Of a stretch of DNA of 64,000 nucleotides, positions 1-10,672 are shown piece by piece. The DNA comes from Diphasiastrum complanatum (lineage: Eukaryota; Streptophyta; Lycopodiopsida; Lycopodiales; Lycopodiaceae): assembly GCA_029204225.1 (NCBI GenBank), contig CM055096.1:66376370-66440369 (forward strand). Direction: 5' to 3'. How positions within the stretch are numbered: position 1 is the stretch's first letter; every line of letters starts with the position of its first letter. Below the pieces are notes generated by a model that did no database searches, had not been told where the DNA came from, and worked only from the letters and a program-made list of their open reading frames with translations. The position numbers were made by a program, and so were the translations under genes.

Positions 1-377
1 ATCCAATAGGTCCTTGACCTTTGTAATATGATCACCAATTGTTGCACCCTGTTTTGCAAATACACCAGCTTGGCTGAATCCACTGTTTCAAACATAGACT
101 TCAGAATTGTCCAAGCATCAGCTGCATCCCTTGCATTGCAAATGTGAGGAATAATATTGTCCTTGACAGAAAGATTGATTATCCTATGAGCCTTATGTCT
201 CCTGTTCATGTAGTCCTTCAATTCAGGATCAGATGTTGGTACAGGTTCTGTACCTGTCATGACCTCCCAGCAATTCTTAGCCATCAAGATATTGGCTATC
301 TTGAACTTCCACACTCTGTAGTTTGTGCCATCTAGTTTGCTAGATTCACCCAGCAAACTCTCCCCAAGACTTGCCAT
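1..377 (-). pseudogene. Copia 0 gag N-terminus, partial and frameshifted
   Basis: Start ATG at 377 (MASLGESLLGESSKLDG). The reading contains the hallmark gag N-terminal motif LDGTNYRVWKFKI and the region ending in VYLQN. This matches the Copia A gag start MSSLAESML...LDGTNFSIWKFKI. Around position 55-60 the family reading (GATIGDHITKVKDLL) moves to another frame, so a small deletion or frameshift separates the N-terminal domain from what follows. The rest of gag-pol lies outside the window. Role by family: structural capsid protein of the virus-like particle. Confidence 0.8.
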
Positions 378-830
378 GCTAAAATCTGTGCTTAAAACAG
401 AAGCTCAACTTGAAAAAGATCAGAAAAGAACAGCTTCCAGCAACAAGGGTTTAACCCCAAACTAGGGTATGTAGCCACTTCAAGGCAACCCTTCAGCTCC
501 TGCTTTTGTCTTTGCCACTTGGTGTGGCCTCACTAGCACAAGCACTAGGCTCCACTGGAACAGAAACCAGAAGCCCCTACAGAAAGTGCCCCCTACTTTT
601 GTGTAAGCTCCTCTAGAAAGACTCTCCAAAACTTAGCCAGATTTAGAAAGTTTTTGGATCATCCCACTCCCCTTGCCAATAGCTCTCCAACAGTGCAAGA
701 CTCCACCTGATCTGACACCTGTAGATCAAATGCTCCCTCTTTCAAGATTGAGGTGCTTGTAGAAGATAAGAATCTTCTCAAGTATCTAAGCACTGAAGTT
801 TCTCTCACTCTCAGACTCACAGGCTAGGTA
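378..830 (-). other. Untranslated leader of Copia 0
   Basis: Sequence between PBS and gag ATG. No convincing ORF. It aligns loosely with the leader of Copia A (7539-7945), sharing 'gtgccccctactt/ctgctctgatacc'-type blocks. Confidence 0.6.
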
Positions 831-846
831 ACCTGCTCTGATACCA
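831..846 (-). other. Primer binding site, Copia 0
   Basis: The reverse complement reads TGGTATCAGAGCAGGT, matching the 3' end of plant initiator-Met tRNA. It abuts the LTR at 847. Confidence 0.85.
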
Positions 847-1245
847 TGAAGATTTACAAGACCTAGCTATGGAGTATCTTAACTCAAATGCTAGATCAAC
901 TATGAAAGCTTGAGAAAACTTGGCTATGGAAATATCACACACAAGGAGAATTGCATGAGCATCTCACAAACTCAAAAGTCTCAAGAAGAAATGAATTGCT
1001 AGAGAGAGAGAGGAGGGCGTGGGTCGTCCAAATCCCTTGTGAGGCAAGCACCTCCTTTACATGCATGGAAAGTCTAGGTGTCAACCATAGGAGTGAGCTA
1101 CTTGGCCAAGTGGGCCACTTGCACTAATTTACATAACTTAACAAAAGGGGGGTCTCATGCATTTAATTAAAACATGCCCCATGAGTTATGTACAACTTAA
1201 CTAATGCTTAGCCAAAAGGGGTAAAATAGGCATTACTCTTCAACA
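847..1245 (-). repeat. 5' LTR of Copia 0
   Basis: About 399 bp with TG...CA ends (tgaagattt...cttcaaca). It shares the 'agcctagctatggagta'-like start block, a GA-rich block, the 'gtagggcgtgg'-like block and the 'aaaataggcatt' end block with the two LTRs of Copia A, but is clearly diverged from them, so it is an older or distinct subfamily copy. Confidence 0.8.
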
Positions 1246-1250
1246 AAAGG

Positions 1251-1392
1251 CACTTTCATTTATATGGATGATGATTTGACAAATACCCAATGGTTAGCAA
1301 GGAAAAAGATTATTCACAAAGCAAAAGAAAAAGGGCAAAAGGTCGCTTTTATCGACAGCAAACCAAGATATTTCGACCTCCTCTCACACTAG
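1251..1392 (+). pseudogene. LINE A ORF1 C-terminal end
   Basis: Encodes a short tail (FIYMDDDLTNTQW...ending FDLLSH, then stop) that matches the ends of ORF1 in LINE B (FMDDDLTPMQ...) and LINE C (FMDEDLTPIQ...). ORF1 proteins of plant L1-like elements are RNA-binding chaperones that package the LINE RNA. Only the final roughly 45 residues remain because Copia 0 removed or displaced the upstream part. Confidence 0.7.
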
Positions 1393-1440
1393 GAACTTGG
1401 GGCTCCTAGGTTTAGGAGCTGCCCGAGATATCCTACCATT

Positions 1441-2589
1441 TTGAGACTTGGCTTCTGGAATTGCAATGGTTTTTTATCATCATCATCGGCAGGAGATTTT
1501 TTTGATTTTATAAGCAAAAGTGACATTTTATTGTTGGCTGAAACCCATGAGTCCTTATATCATCCTCTTCCACATATACAGGATTACTCTTGGCATTCTG
1601 TTTTTTGCCCATTTGTGAGGGGAAAAACCTGTCATGAATCTGGCGGAGTAGCTTGTTTATACAGAGCCACGGCAGTTAAGATGGTTAAGCAAGATCCGTA
1701 TGCTCGATATATATGGCTACATACTATTGGTTCATTATTGGGATTACTGCAGGACATTTATATGGTTGTATGTTACTTCGCTCCACAGACTTCGGCGTTT
1801 GCTGAATTTGGTTGGGACCCATTTCAGGCACTCTCAAATGATATTACTGTTTTTTCTCAACAGGGCTACATTTTATTAGCAGGAGATTTCAACGCCCGTA
1901 CTAGCTCCAGACAGACAGAATTTCATGCAGATACTGACGTTCTTCGGCTTCATCCTCTAGATATGGGATTTGATCGAGTATCACATGATGCACACACTTC
2001 AGTTACATCTTTTGGAGAGCAGTTGATTACTCTTGCGGAGACACATTCTCTGGCCATCTTGAATGGCCTCACACAGTGGCCTTCCTCATCAGCGTTTACA
2101 TGTTATCCTCATGGTGGAGGACATAGTGTAGTTGACTACTTTATTGGATCACCTGCTTTGATCCCTCACATCTCTGATTTCTCCATTACACCTCCTACCA
2201 TTTCTGATCACTCACTCCTACGCCTCTCACTGGGTCACATAACTCCGTCTACTGAAGTTCCACACTCCTCTTCTACTAACATCCGTGTTCCTTTTACTCA
2301 CTCTGGACTCGCCAACTACACCACAACCCTGTCCCAACAATTTTTTACTTCCCTTTCACGACATCAGTTGAGCAACAAGCCACTTTTCTCTCTAAATCCC
2401 TCTTATCTGCAGCGTCCTCATCTTTCCCCACCAAGACGATATCATCTCATAGACGTGTTCACAACTGCTGGTATGATGCAGAATGTCGTTCTCTTCACAA
2501 ACATGTGGCAAATGCCAGATTACACTCCCCTGCAACACTCAAACAACACCAGAAAAAGTATCGTTAAGCCACCAGAACAAAGAAGATAA
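1441..2589 (+). pseudogene. LINE A ORF2, apurinic/apyrimidinic-type endonuclease domain
   Basis: About 380 residues with the endonuclease/exonuclease/phosphatase fold motifs in order: GFWNCNG (metal-binding Asn), LLLAETHE (Glu), YMVVCYFAP, ILLAGDFNAR (Asp/Asn pair), VDYFIG and ISDHSLL (catalytic SDH). By family this domain nicks the target DNA to prime reverse transcription. The open frame begins near 1441 without a clear ATG; homologous LINE B starts ORF2 at an equivalent place (SLWNCNG). The frame is lost near 2560-2616, where the reading passes into the RT in another frame. The element is therefore defective although the endonuclease domain looks complete. Confidence 0.85.
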
Positions 2590-2615
2590 CATACCTACGA
2601 TCACTCTGCCAAAGG

Positions 2616-3017
2616 TTGATCGATTCTTTAGCTTCCTCTTCCTCCTCCTTTTTTTGGAAACATTTCACCAGATCCTCTTCGACTTTGGTCCCCATCGCAA
2701 CCGAATCTTGGGTCGAATATGCCACAAAACTTTATACCCTAGACTCCCCTCCTACCTTACTCTCACCACAACCTGCCCACTGCACGCTTTTTACTCCACA
2801 CATGGTTGAAAATGCCATTAACCATGCCAAACTTCATAAAGCCACTGACTATGATTCTCTAAACGTGGATTTCCTAAAACCTATAGCACATCTTATCTCG
2901 CCCTTTATTGCTCACGCTTTTAACACTGTTGTGACCTCTAGTTTTCCTTACCGCATGGTGTACTATCCCATTCTCAAGGCAGGTGATCCCATAAATGTAG
3001 AAAACTACCGTACTATT
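2616..3017 (+). pseudogene. LINE A ORF2, N-terminal reverse transcriptase
   Basis: Encodes the RT entry region. It contains HKATDYDSLNVDFLK (the 'K..GPDG' block of non-LTR RTs) and PILKAGDPINVENYRTI (the 'P..K.G....NYRPI' block). It is interrupted at 3017 by Copia A and continues without loss at 8351. It is frameshifted relative to the endonuclease ORF, so it is a pseudogene even without the insertion. Confidence 0.85.
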
Positions 3018-3407
3018 TGTCAAATTCCAAGGCCTAGCTATGGAGTATCATAACAGCATAGTAAGCACACTATGAAAGCTTCAGAAAACCAGCTATGGAG
3101 TAGAACACAGAAGCAAGAGAGAGAGGACTTCAAAGCTCACACAACATGAATGAATATTCAAATTGTAGTAGGGCGTGGAAACCCCTCCAAAGTTTGGACT
3201 ACATATAGCATGTTATGTATAGAGGTGGTGTCTTGCTAATTCTAGCTCTAGAACCCACATGGGTCCTTAACCTACTTGATTTACTTGCCTAATTAGCACA
3301 AGTGGGGTGTACTATGTACATAAATGTTTTACCCCCATGTCTTATGCACAACTTACAAGTTACAAGTATACAAGCCTTAAGGGGGAAAATAGGCATTTAT
3401 TTCAACA
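3018..3407 (-). repeat. 3' LTR of Copia A
   Basis: 390 bp, TG...CA ends (plus-strand tgtcaaattcc...atttcaaca). Next to it on the internal side is the polypurine tract, read GAGGGGGGG on the minus strand. It carries 'gagtag' and neighbouring bases absent from the other LTR. Confidence 0.95.
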
Positions 3408-6400
3408 CCCCCCCTCAATGGCTATTTTGTTCATACCAACACCTAGCATGCTACGAAACTTTTCAAATTTTTCTCTACTAAGTGCCTTAGTAAAGATATC
3501 TGCTGCTTGTTCGTTGGTATCACAGTACTCGAGCTGACTTTCTCCGCTTTGTATCTTCTCTCGTAAGAAGTGTTGATCCACCTCAATATGCTTCGTACGA
3601 GCATGGTACACAGGATTTTTGGCAAGCTGGATGCAACTCTGGCTGTCACACTGAAGAATAGTAGGACCATCCTGTCGAATCTGCACCTCCCCAAGAAGTT
3701 TCCTGAGCCATATTGCCTCGCAGGTAGCTTTTGCCGCTGCCCTGTACTCAGCCTCTGTCGATGATAAGGTAACTGTGGGCTGTTTCTTGCTACACCAAGA
3801 AATGGCCCCTGAACCAAGGTTAAAAGTGTAACCTGTGGTCGACTTTCGATCATCCCTATCACCTGCCCAATCCGAATCAGTAAAGCCTCCAAGCTGAAGC
3901 TTTCCGTCACCTGTGTACTCAATCCCATAGCAGGTTGTCCCTTTGACATACCTCAAAACCCTCTTGGCTGCTTTCCAATGTGCTTCAGTTGGAGAACTCA
4001 TGAACTGGCTTGCTACACCAACCGCATAGGAAATGTCTGGTCTCGTAGTGGTGAGATAAATCAGGCTACCCACAAGCTGCCTATAAAGAGTCTCGTCCAC
4101 AAAAGGAGTGCCATCATCTCTGGATGGCTTACTGCTGGTATCAATGGGCGTGGAAACGGGTTTGCAATCCTGCAAGTTGAACCTGTTCAAAACTTCACAT
4201 GCATAGTTGGCTTGGGAAATAAACACACAGTTTTCCTTTTTCCAAACCTCCAAACCAAGACAATAGTGGATTAAGCCCAAATCCTTCATCTCGAACTCAT
4301 TTGATAAATGAGCCTTCACCTTTTCAATAAGCTGCCCATTGTTACCCGTGATGACCAAGTCATCCACATAGAGAACTATCAAAACAATGTTCCCATCTTC
4401 CTCCTTCATGAACAGGTTGCAATCCGACTGACTCTTTCTGAATTGCTCCTTGGCAAAATAGTCGTCAATACGACTATACCAAGCCCTGGGTTCCTGCTTC
4501 AAACCATATAAGGCCTTCTTAAGCCTGCATACCATACTTTCCTTGCCCTTAGCCTCAAAACCTTGTGGCTGTTCCATGTAGACTTCTTCAGCCAACTGTC
4601 CATTAAGAAAAGCACTCTTCACGTCCATTTGATGGACCTCCCAACCAAAAAATGCAGCCAATGCTAAAACCAACCTAATAGACGTCATCTTAGCTACCGG
4701 TGCAAACGTCTCATCATAGTCCAAGCCCTCCTTCTGTGCATAGCCTTTAGCAACCAGCCTTGCCTTATGCTTTTCGATGCTCCCATCAGATTTGTATTTG
4801 GTCCTGTAGACCCACTTACAGCCAATAGGACGCTTCCCTTTTGGTAACTTCACCAAATCCCATGTATCATTCTTGAGAATGGAGTCGTACTCCTCTTGCA
4901 TAGCATGTTGCCATACCTTCTCATCTGCTGCCTCAACGAATGTATGTGGATCTTGTGAATCCAAAATAGTAGTCATAAGTGCATAGTTTGTCTCCTGGTG
5001 TTCATGCTGCTGGGCTTGCCTTTGAGACCTCCTAGCCCCTGGATTGTTGCTCTCTCCCTCATCCAATATCAAACCATCCTGCACAGTTTGCCAATACCAC
5101 TTGGGAAACTTCTTCCTTGCAGTTGGTGATGAAGACGGTGAATAGGACTCAACAGATTTGCCCCTTTCCTTCCGCTTCCTAGCCTCCTCGGATTCTTCCT
5201 CTTGATCACTCATATGATCATCCTGAGGCTCCCCAATATATGGATGTGGGTCATCAAGTATTGGCACAAATTCACTTGTACCATCCTCCATCTCAAGTTC
5301 CTCTATAGGAGGCGTTTGATCTTCTTCAAAGATCACATCTCGACTTATGATCCTCTTCTTGCTAGTAAGATCGTAAAGTCTGTAAGCTTTGCTTTCTTCA
5401 CTGTATCCCAAGAAAATACTCTTTGCTGATTTTGCATCCAGCTTCTTCCTGTTATCCTTGGGAATATGGGCATAGGCCGTACAACCAAACACTCGCAAAG
5501 CACCTAACTTGGGCTTAATGCCGCTAAATGCCTCTTCTGGAGTCTTGCCTTCCACAGCTTTTGTTGGACTTCTATTCAACAGAAACACTGTTGTGTGCAT
5601 TGCCTCGCCCCAAAAAGAGTTGGGCAACCCCTTTGCCTTGAGCATGCACCTTGCACACTCCACAATAGTTTGGTTCTTTCTCTCTGCTACGCCGTTTTGC
5701 TGAGGGGTATGAGGAGCTATAAGCTGCCTTTTGATCCCATTGGCCATGCAGAATTCCAGAAATTCTGTCTTAATGAACTCTCCACCACCGTCTGACCTGA
5801 GCATCTTTATCTTCTTTCCTGAATGTTCTTCTACCAGAGCTTTGAAATGCAGGAAGTACTTGAATGCTTCAGATTTTAACTTCAAGAAATAAATCCAAAT
5901 CTTGCGTGAGAAGTCATCAATAAAGGTCATAAAGTAATATGCCCCCCCTGCAGATTTTGTTTGGGTTGGCCCCCACAAATCTGAATGTATCAAGTCAAGT
6001 ATGCCTGCTGCCCTGGTGGTGCTTTCCTTGGGAAACTTATGTCTTTGTTGTTTTCCCATAGCGCAAGCCTTGCAAACTGAAGAGCTTGGCTTAACAACTG
6101 GAAACCCCTCCACCATATGATGCTGGTTCAACACCTGCATGCTTTGGTAGCCAAGATGTCCATACCTCTCATGCCACAACCTATCCACATCCCTTCCTTT
6201 TGTTGTATAAGCATGCTGACTAGGGATAGAAGTGTATAACCTGTATAGATTATCTTCCTGCAATCCTTTGGCCACAACCTTCATATTATCACTCAAGTCC
6301 AACACAAGACAAGAAGTAGCATCAAATTCTACTTTCATATTTTGTTGAGTAATAGCTCCTACTGAAAGAAGATTTTTAGCAAGTCCTGGTACATATAAGA

Positions 6401-7538
6401 CATTCTTAATGACTTTGACTTCTCCTGATGGAAGCTTTACAGGTACTGTGCCCTTTCCCTTGACCTTGTGTGTTGAGTTGTCACCTAGGCACACCTCTTG
6501 TCCATCACTAATCCCCACAAAGGTATCAAACCAATCCCTATGAGGGGTCATGTGCTTTGAAGAACCTGAGTCAATGTACCAACCACCTATTGTAGCTTGT
6601 GAAGCCAATGCAACAGAGAATAACTCAGCTTGCCTTATGTCACTCTGCTCCTCTCTTGCAACACTCTCAACAACATTTCCTCCTTGCTTCTTTGTGCCCT
6701 TCTTTTGGTCTGCAAGCTTCTTCCTGCACTCAAAAGCAAAGTGTCCATATTTACCACAGTAATTGCAATTCCCCTTCCTTCGAGGTGTGGAAGAAGTATT
6801 CGAGGAGGGTTGTGCTTCTGACATCTGCAAGTTCGCCATTCCTTTCTCAAGTGTTTGTGGTGTTCCTTTGTTCTTGCCTTTACCTTTCTTCTTATCCTTA
6901 GCTGGATTTTGCTTCTTCTTAGAAGCGAAGGCATGCTCCTGGAAATCTTCCCTCTTGGAGAGATTAACTCTCCTCATCTCCTCCTGTAACAAGAGACCAT
7001 AGACTTCTTCATAGGTAGGGATCTTCTCTCTCACTGATATCATCATCACAAAGTTCTGATAAGCATATGACAAGCTATTTAGAACTATTGGCACCAAGTC
7101 TTTGTCAGCAATAGACTCTCCAAGTACAGAAAGCTGATATCTAAGATCCTGAATCTTAGTAAGATGATCAGTAACTGTCTCCCCTGTCTCCATTCAAAGA
7201 GTATACAACTTGTTCTTCAAGTAGAGAAACCTGGTTGTACTTGTTGTCTCATACAATGCACAAAGAATGTGCCATGCATCCACAGGCCCTTTGGCTGACC
7301 TAATTAGAGGAATCACATTATCCCTCACTGACATGTTGATGATTCTGTGTGCCTTTTCCCCTCTCTTGATATAGTCCTTAAGTTCAAGTTCAGATGTTGG
7401 AGCAGGCTCCTCACCTGTCACAAGCTTCCAACATTCTTTGTCTTCAAGAATGTTCTTGATCTTGAATTTCCATATGCTAAAGTTAGTGCCATCAAGCCGG
7501 TTGGCTTCACTCAGCATGCTCTCTGCAAGACTAGACAT
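3402..7538 (-). pseudogene. Copia A gag-pol polyprotein, one in-frame stop
   Basis: About 1,378 codons in one frame, interrupted only by a TGA at 7194-7196 after YLKNKLYTL, immediately before METGETV; a CGA-to-TGA change would explain it. ATG at 7538 (MSSLAESML) is chosen by match to Copia 0; an upstream in-frame ATG at 7586 lies in the leader. Domains in order: gag (LDGTNFSIWKFKI); zinc knuckle CNYCGKYGHFAFEC; aspartic protease WYIDSGSSKHM; integrase HHCC (H..H...C..C) and D-D-E core (FIDDFSR, RSDGGGEF, PHTPQQNGVAERKN); reverse transcriptase (MDVKSAFLNG, LYVDDLVITG); RNase H (DSDWAGDRDDRKSTTGY, LSSTEAEYRAAA, ADIFTKAL). The stop codon lies inside the 3' LTR: the polypurine tract is translated (IEGGC) and LTR bases TGTTGA supply the TGA. 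Products by family: capsid, protease, integrase, RT and RNase H in cytoplasmic virus-like particles. Confidence 0.95.
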
Positions 7539-7945
7539 AGCTGGATAGAAATAAAACACAAAAGGCAAACTGGAGTTTTCACCCAACTAGGGTATGCAGC
7601 CACTTGCTCAATAACCCTCAGCTTCTGGATTTGAAACTATCCCCCTATATGGCTGTCCTAGCCCTTGTCCAAGATCCACTCAGAACTTTCACTGAAGTCC
7701 CCACTGTAGAAAGCGCCCTCCTACAGTCCTGGCTGTCCAAAAAGACTCAAAAACTTTTGTCTCAAATTAGAAACTTTTTGGCTCCCTGTACTCTCCTTGC
7801 CAACAGTACTCCAACCATGTAGATAGCACAGAGATCAGATGCCCCTACAAAAAGTGCTCCCTCCTCAAAGGTAAGCTGCTCTCTAGGAATGGCAGGAATC
7901 TGATCAAAAACAGGTCCAAGCTTTCACCACACCACAGGCAACATA
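7539..7945 (-). other. Untranslated leader of Copia A
   Basis: About 400 bp between PBS and gag ATG. No gene seen. It is conserved in layout with the Copia 0 leader. Confidence 0.6.
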
Positions 7946-7961
7946 ACCTGCTCTGATACCA
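7946..7961 (-). other. Primer binding site, Copia A
   Basis: Minus-strand TGGTATCAGAGCAGGT, complementary to initiator-Met tRNA, adjacent to the 5' LTR. Confidence 0.92.
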
Positions 7962-8345
7962 TGTCAAATTCCAAGGCCTAGCTATGGAGTATCATAACAG
8001 CATAGTAAGCACACTATGAAAGCTTCAGAAAACCAGCTATGGACACAAAAGCAAGAGAGAGAGGACTTCAAAGCTCACACAACATGAATGAATATTCAAA
8101 GTGTAGTAGGGCGTGGAAACCCCTCCAAAGTTTGGACTACATATAGCATGTTATGTATAGAGGTGGTGTCTTGCTAATTCTAGCTCTAGAACCCACATGG
8201 GTCCTTAACCTACTTGATTTACTTGCCTTAATAGCACAAGTGGGGTGTACTATGTACATAAATGTTTTACCCCCATGTCTTATGCACAGCTGACAAGTTA
8301 CAAGTATACAAGCCTTAAGGGGCAAAATAGGCATTTATTTCAACA
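7962..8345 (-). repeat. 5' LTR of Copia A
   Basis: 384 bp, about 98% identical to the LTR at 3018-3407 by direct comparison, with a 6-bp deletion in the 'ctatggagtagaacac' block. Followed by the target duplication CTATT at 8346-8350. Confidence 0.95.
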
Positions 8346-8979
8346 CTATTATGATTGGTCACACTTTGGCTAAGATTTATGGTTCCATTTTACAAAGGGT
8401 TCCTGGATCTTTTGCTGAGACTGAGGATTTACATGCTATGGGTCAGGCTAGGTTCAGACCAGGATACTCTACCTCAGATCATATTTTCATTTTGCGATGC
8501 ATCATTGAGGAGGCACGACATCAGAGACAGAGAGTTTATTGTTGCTTTGTGGACTTCCGCAAAGCTTTTGACTCAGTTCCGAGACACCTCCTTTTCCAGA
8601 GATTATCTTTGCTTGGTTGGCTTCACAGACGAGACTATTGCCACGATCATTACTTTATATGAGCGAGTTTGGGCGCGGTTCAGGGATGGTAGTGGTTGGT
8701 CCTCGCTGATCCATTCTACCATTGGAGTGAAGCAGGGCTGCCCCTTATCTCCTACTCTCTTTGCGGTTAAGCTCTTGCATTGTACCCTCGCAAGCTGGTG
8801 GTCAAGCTTGGATATTTCTTCTTCTTAGAGATAGTGAGATAGATATGCTAGTTTCTTGTCTTCTACTAGTAAATAAGTCCGTATGCGGACAATGCTCCTC
8901 ACCTTTTGTACTCTCTTTTGTCTTATGTACCTTTGGGTACCAAAAGACATTAATAATAATAATTCTAATTCTAATTCTC
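8346..8979 (+). mobile_element. LINE A, right part (RT remainder and 3' tail)
   Basis: Continuation of LINE A beyond Copia A. RT motifs: MGQARFRPGYSTSDHIF, then VDFRKAFDSVPR (catalytic Asp block A), then in another frame IHSTIGVKQGCPLSPTLF (block B). The YADD block and thumb are missing: coding sequence breaks at about 8770 and passes to a short 3' tail. The tail has a hairpin-forming 'gtacctttgggtac', then 'aaaagacattaataataat' and an (AAT/AATTCT) run ending near 8979. Confidence 0.8.
8351..8770 (+). pseudogene. LINE A reverse transcriptase fragment
   Basis: Two frames joined by a frameshift near 8600-8620. The first reads MIGHTLAKIYGSILQRV through FDSVPRHLLFQRLSLLGW. The second reads LVGFTDETIATIITLYE through GVKQGCPLSPTLFA. 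This is the palm/finger region of a non-LTR RT. The active-site YxDD segment is absent, so the enzyme cannot be functional. It joins in register to 2616-3017 once Copia A and one target duplication are removed. Confidence 0.85.
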
Positions 8980-9295
8980 TCCATGGCTGCTTGCTAGCGC
9001 CCTCTCTCCACGCTCCATCACTCCCCTCCTCGCTCCCCTCCTTCACACTCACTGCCTGATCCTACCTTTCCCACCCCTTCGTTGTCTGCTCCTACCTCTC
9101 CCACCCCCTCGCTGGCCCTTCCCACCCCCTCGCTGCTCCCCCTCTCTCTTCCACCTCCTCGCTGCCCTCTTCTCTGCTTGCTGAGACAGCGTTGGCTGCC
9201 CAGTCAGCCCCACTCCTTGGTTCTCCTGTCCCCTCTCATTCCCTAAAGAAGCCTACTCTCCTACGAAGGCATTTGAACAGTACCTTCTCTCTTGC
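8980..9295 (+). other. Pyrimidine-rich 5' region of LINE B
   Basis: About 315 bp very rich in C and T, with repeated 'cccaccccctcgctg/ctgctcc' units around 9070-9150. Probably the LINE 5' UTR/promoter or a proline/serine-rich ORF1 start. No confident ORF. Confidence 0.5.
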
Positions 9296-9952
9296 ATGGA
9301 GCAAATAACACTGGAATCTAGCTACCTAAGGATTGAAATGGGTCAAATGAAAACCACAATACAAGCAATGGCAATCAAGAAGCAAAGTTTGATGGCCCGG
9401 ATCATCTCTTTGGAAGAGGCCTTGAGCAGAAAAGAAGAACCAGCCAACATCACCAACACAAAGATCCAAGAATTGGAGGAACGGATTCAGCAACATAAGG
9501 CAGAGACCAGCACATGGGCCTCTCTATTCAAAGAAGACGGACCACGGCAAAGAAGGTACGCACACTTTCAATAGCGTCATCTGAGCCACCATATCCGAAG
9601 AAGAGATGCGGACGTATAAATCTATGAATGTTCGGGTGTGAGGACTTGAAGATATTAAGGCTCCAATCACGGATACACTTTCCCACCATCACAACGGAAT
9701 GGAAAGAGCGTGGAGAACTAAAAGAGATCCATCTACAGTCATCATATGGTTCACGGGAATAGAGGAGCGGCAAGCTGTCCTTAGGCTATGAGCTAGGCTG
9801 AGAGGTACCCTTGATTTCATGGATGATGATCTCACACCGATGCAAGTTGCCAAAAGGAGGAACGTTTTCAGCAAAGCCAAAGCATTGGGCAAAAGGCTGG
9901 TCTATCGAGATGGTAAGGCCCGATACATTGACCCTCAAAAATCTGAGGCATA
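9296..9952 (+). pseudogene. LINE B ORF1 (coiled-coil RNA-binding protein), frameshifted
   Basis: N-terminal part (9296-9574) is an uninterrupted helical, heptad-rich segment (MEQITLESSYLRIEMGQMK..., ALSRKEE, LEERIQQHKAE, ending STWASLFKE). This is the trimerising coiled coil of L1-like ORF1. After about 9540 the frame changes and homology resumes at DFMDDDLTPMQVAKRR...ALGKRLVYRDGKARYID near 9820-9950, the same C-terminal block as LINE A and LINE C. Several frameshifts or stops make it a pseudogene. Family role: nucleic-acid chaperone of the LINE RNP. Confidence 0.7.
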
Positions 9953-10012
9953 AGGATTTGGGCCCCCCGGACTTACGAGCAGTTCGGGGGCCCTCACAAA
10001 AGCATTGCAGTT

Positions 10013-10672
10013 GAGTTTATGGAACTGCAATGGTATCCATTCTTCAGCTACAGTAGGAGATTTTATAGATTTTTGTGCTACAAGGGAAATCCTTATACTT
10101 ACAGAGACACATGAGAGTCCTGAGAGAGGACTTCCTTGCATTGAGAGATTTTGCTGGCTTTCTACCTGAAGGGGGACAACAAGGGCACTGACTAGTCGCG
10201 GTTCAGGTGGTGTTGCTTGCTTATTTTGAGACTCTCTCCAGTCATGGGTCGAGCTACTATACACTAACACGCAAGCTCGCTATATCTGAATCAGGTTGGA
10301 CCACAGGTTGATGAAGTTAGATCGTGACATATTCATGGCTATTTGTTATTTCCCTCCAGAGACATCAGCTTTCACCTCAGAGGAGGCGTCACCTTTCATG
10401 GATATTTCATCGAACATTATCAAATATGAGGATCTAGGAATATTCTTCTAGCGGGGGACTTCAATGCCAGGACTGGGTCTAGGCAAACGGAATTTCACAA
10501 AGCAGCAGATGATCCACAGCAGAGACATGCACTTGATTGAGATGATCTTGGTCTTATACAGCGATCGGCGGATGCAACGGGACCAAATACATCATAGGGG
10601 GAGCAGATGCTTCAGTTGGGCGAGGCTCATGGATTGGCCATTTATAATGGCCTTCTTCAGTTGCCAGGCTCT
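10013..10672 (+). pseudogene. LINE B ORF2 endonuclease fragment
   Basis: Degenerate copy of the same endonuclease as 1441-2589: LSLWNCNGIH, ILILTETHESPERG, then AICYFPPETSAF near 10335 and LLAGDFNARTGSRQ near 10450-10490, in differing frames. Ends where Copia B LTR sequence begins. Too damaged to be active. Confidence 0.7.

Larger units (their letters stand above)
1..1245 (-). mobile_element. Copia 0: 5' part of a Ty1/Copia element (LTR, PBS, gag start)
   Basis: Minus-strand Copia retrotransposon running off the left edge. It has a 5' LTR (847-1245), an initiator-Met tRNA primer site directly inside it (831-846), an untranslated leader (378-830) and the start of gag (377 down to 1). Leader and LTR resemble those of Copia A at 3018-8345, so both belong to one family. 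It lies in LINE A sequence: DNA right of 1245 encodes the end of the LINE ORF1 protein. The target duplication cannot be checked because the other end is outside the window. Confidence 0.85.
1246..3017 (+). mobile_element. LINE A, left part (ORF1 end, endonuclease, start of RT)
   Basis: L1-like non-LTR retrotransposon on the plus strand. It is cut on the left by Copia 0 and split from its right part (8346-8979) by Copia A. Order: end of ORF1, short spacer, ORF2 apurinic endonuclease, start of reverse transcriptase. The reading stops at PINVENYRTI exactly at the Copia A target duplication and resumes at MIGHTLAKIYGSIL after it. Confidence 0.85.
3018..8345 (-). mobile_element. Copia A: almost intact Ty1/Copia retrotransposon
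   Basis: Complete 5,328-bp minus-strand element. It has two LTRs (3018-3407 and 7962-8345), a PBS (7946-7961), a gag-pol polyprotein (7538 down to 3402), a polypurine tract (complement of 3408-3416) and a perfect 5-bp target duplication CTATT (3013-3017 and 8346-8350). The LTRs differ by about seven substitutions and one 6-bp indel, so insertion is recent. It interrupts the RT of LINE A. Domain order GAG-PR-IN-RT-RH is Copia-type. Confidence 0.97.
8980..10672 (+). mobile_element. LINE B, truncated (5' region, ORF1, start of ORF2)
   Basis: Second L1-like copy, directly after the 3' tail of LINE A (head-to-tail). It has a C/T-rich 5' region (8980-9295), a coiled-coil ORF1 N-terminus, the ORF1 C-terminal end near 9800-9952, and the start of an ORF2 endonuclease (SLWNCNG near 10015; LILTETHESP; LLAGDFNARTGSRQTEF near 10450). 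It is cut at about 10672 by the truncated LTR of Copia B. Confidence 0.75.
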
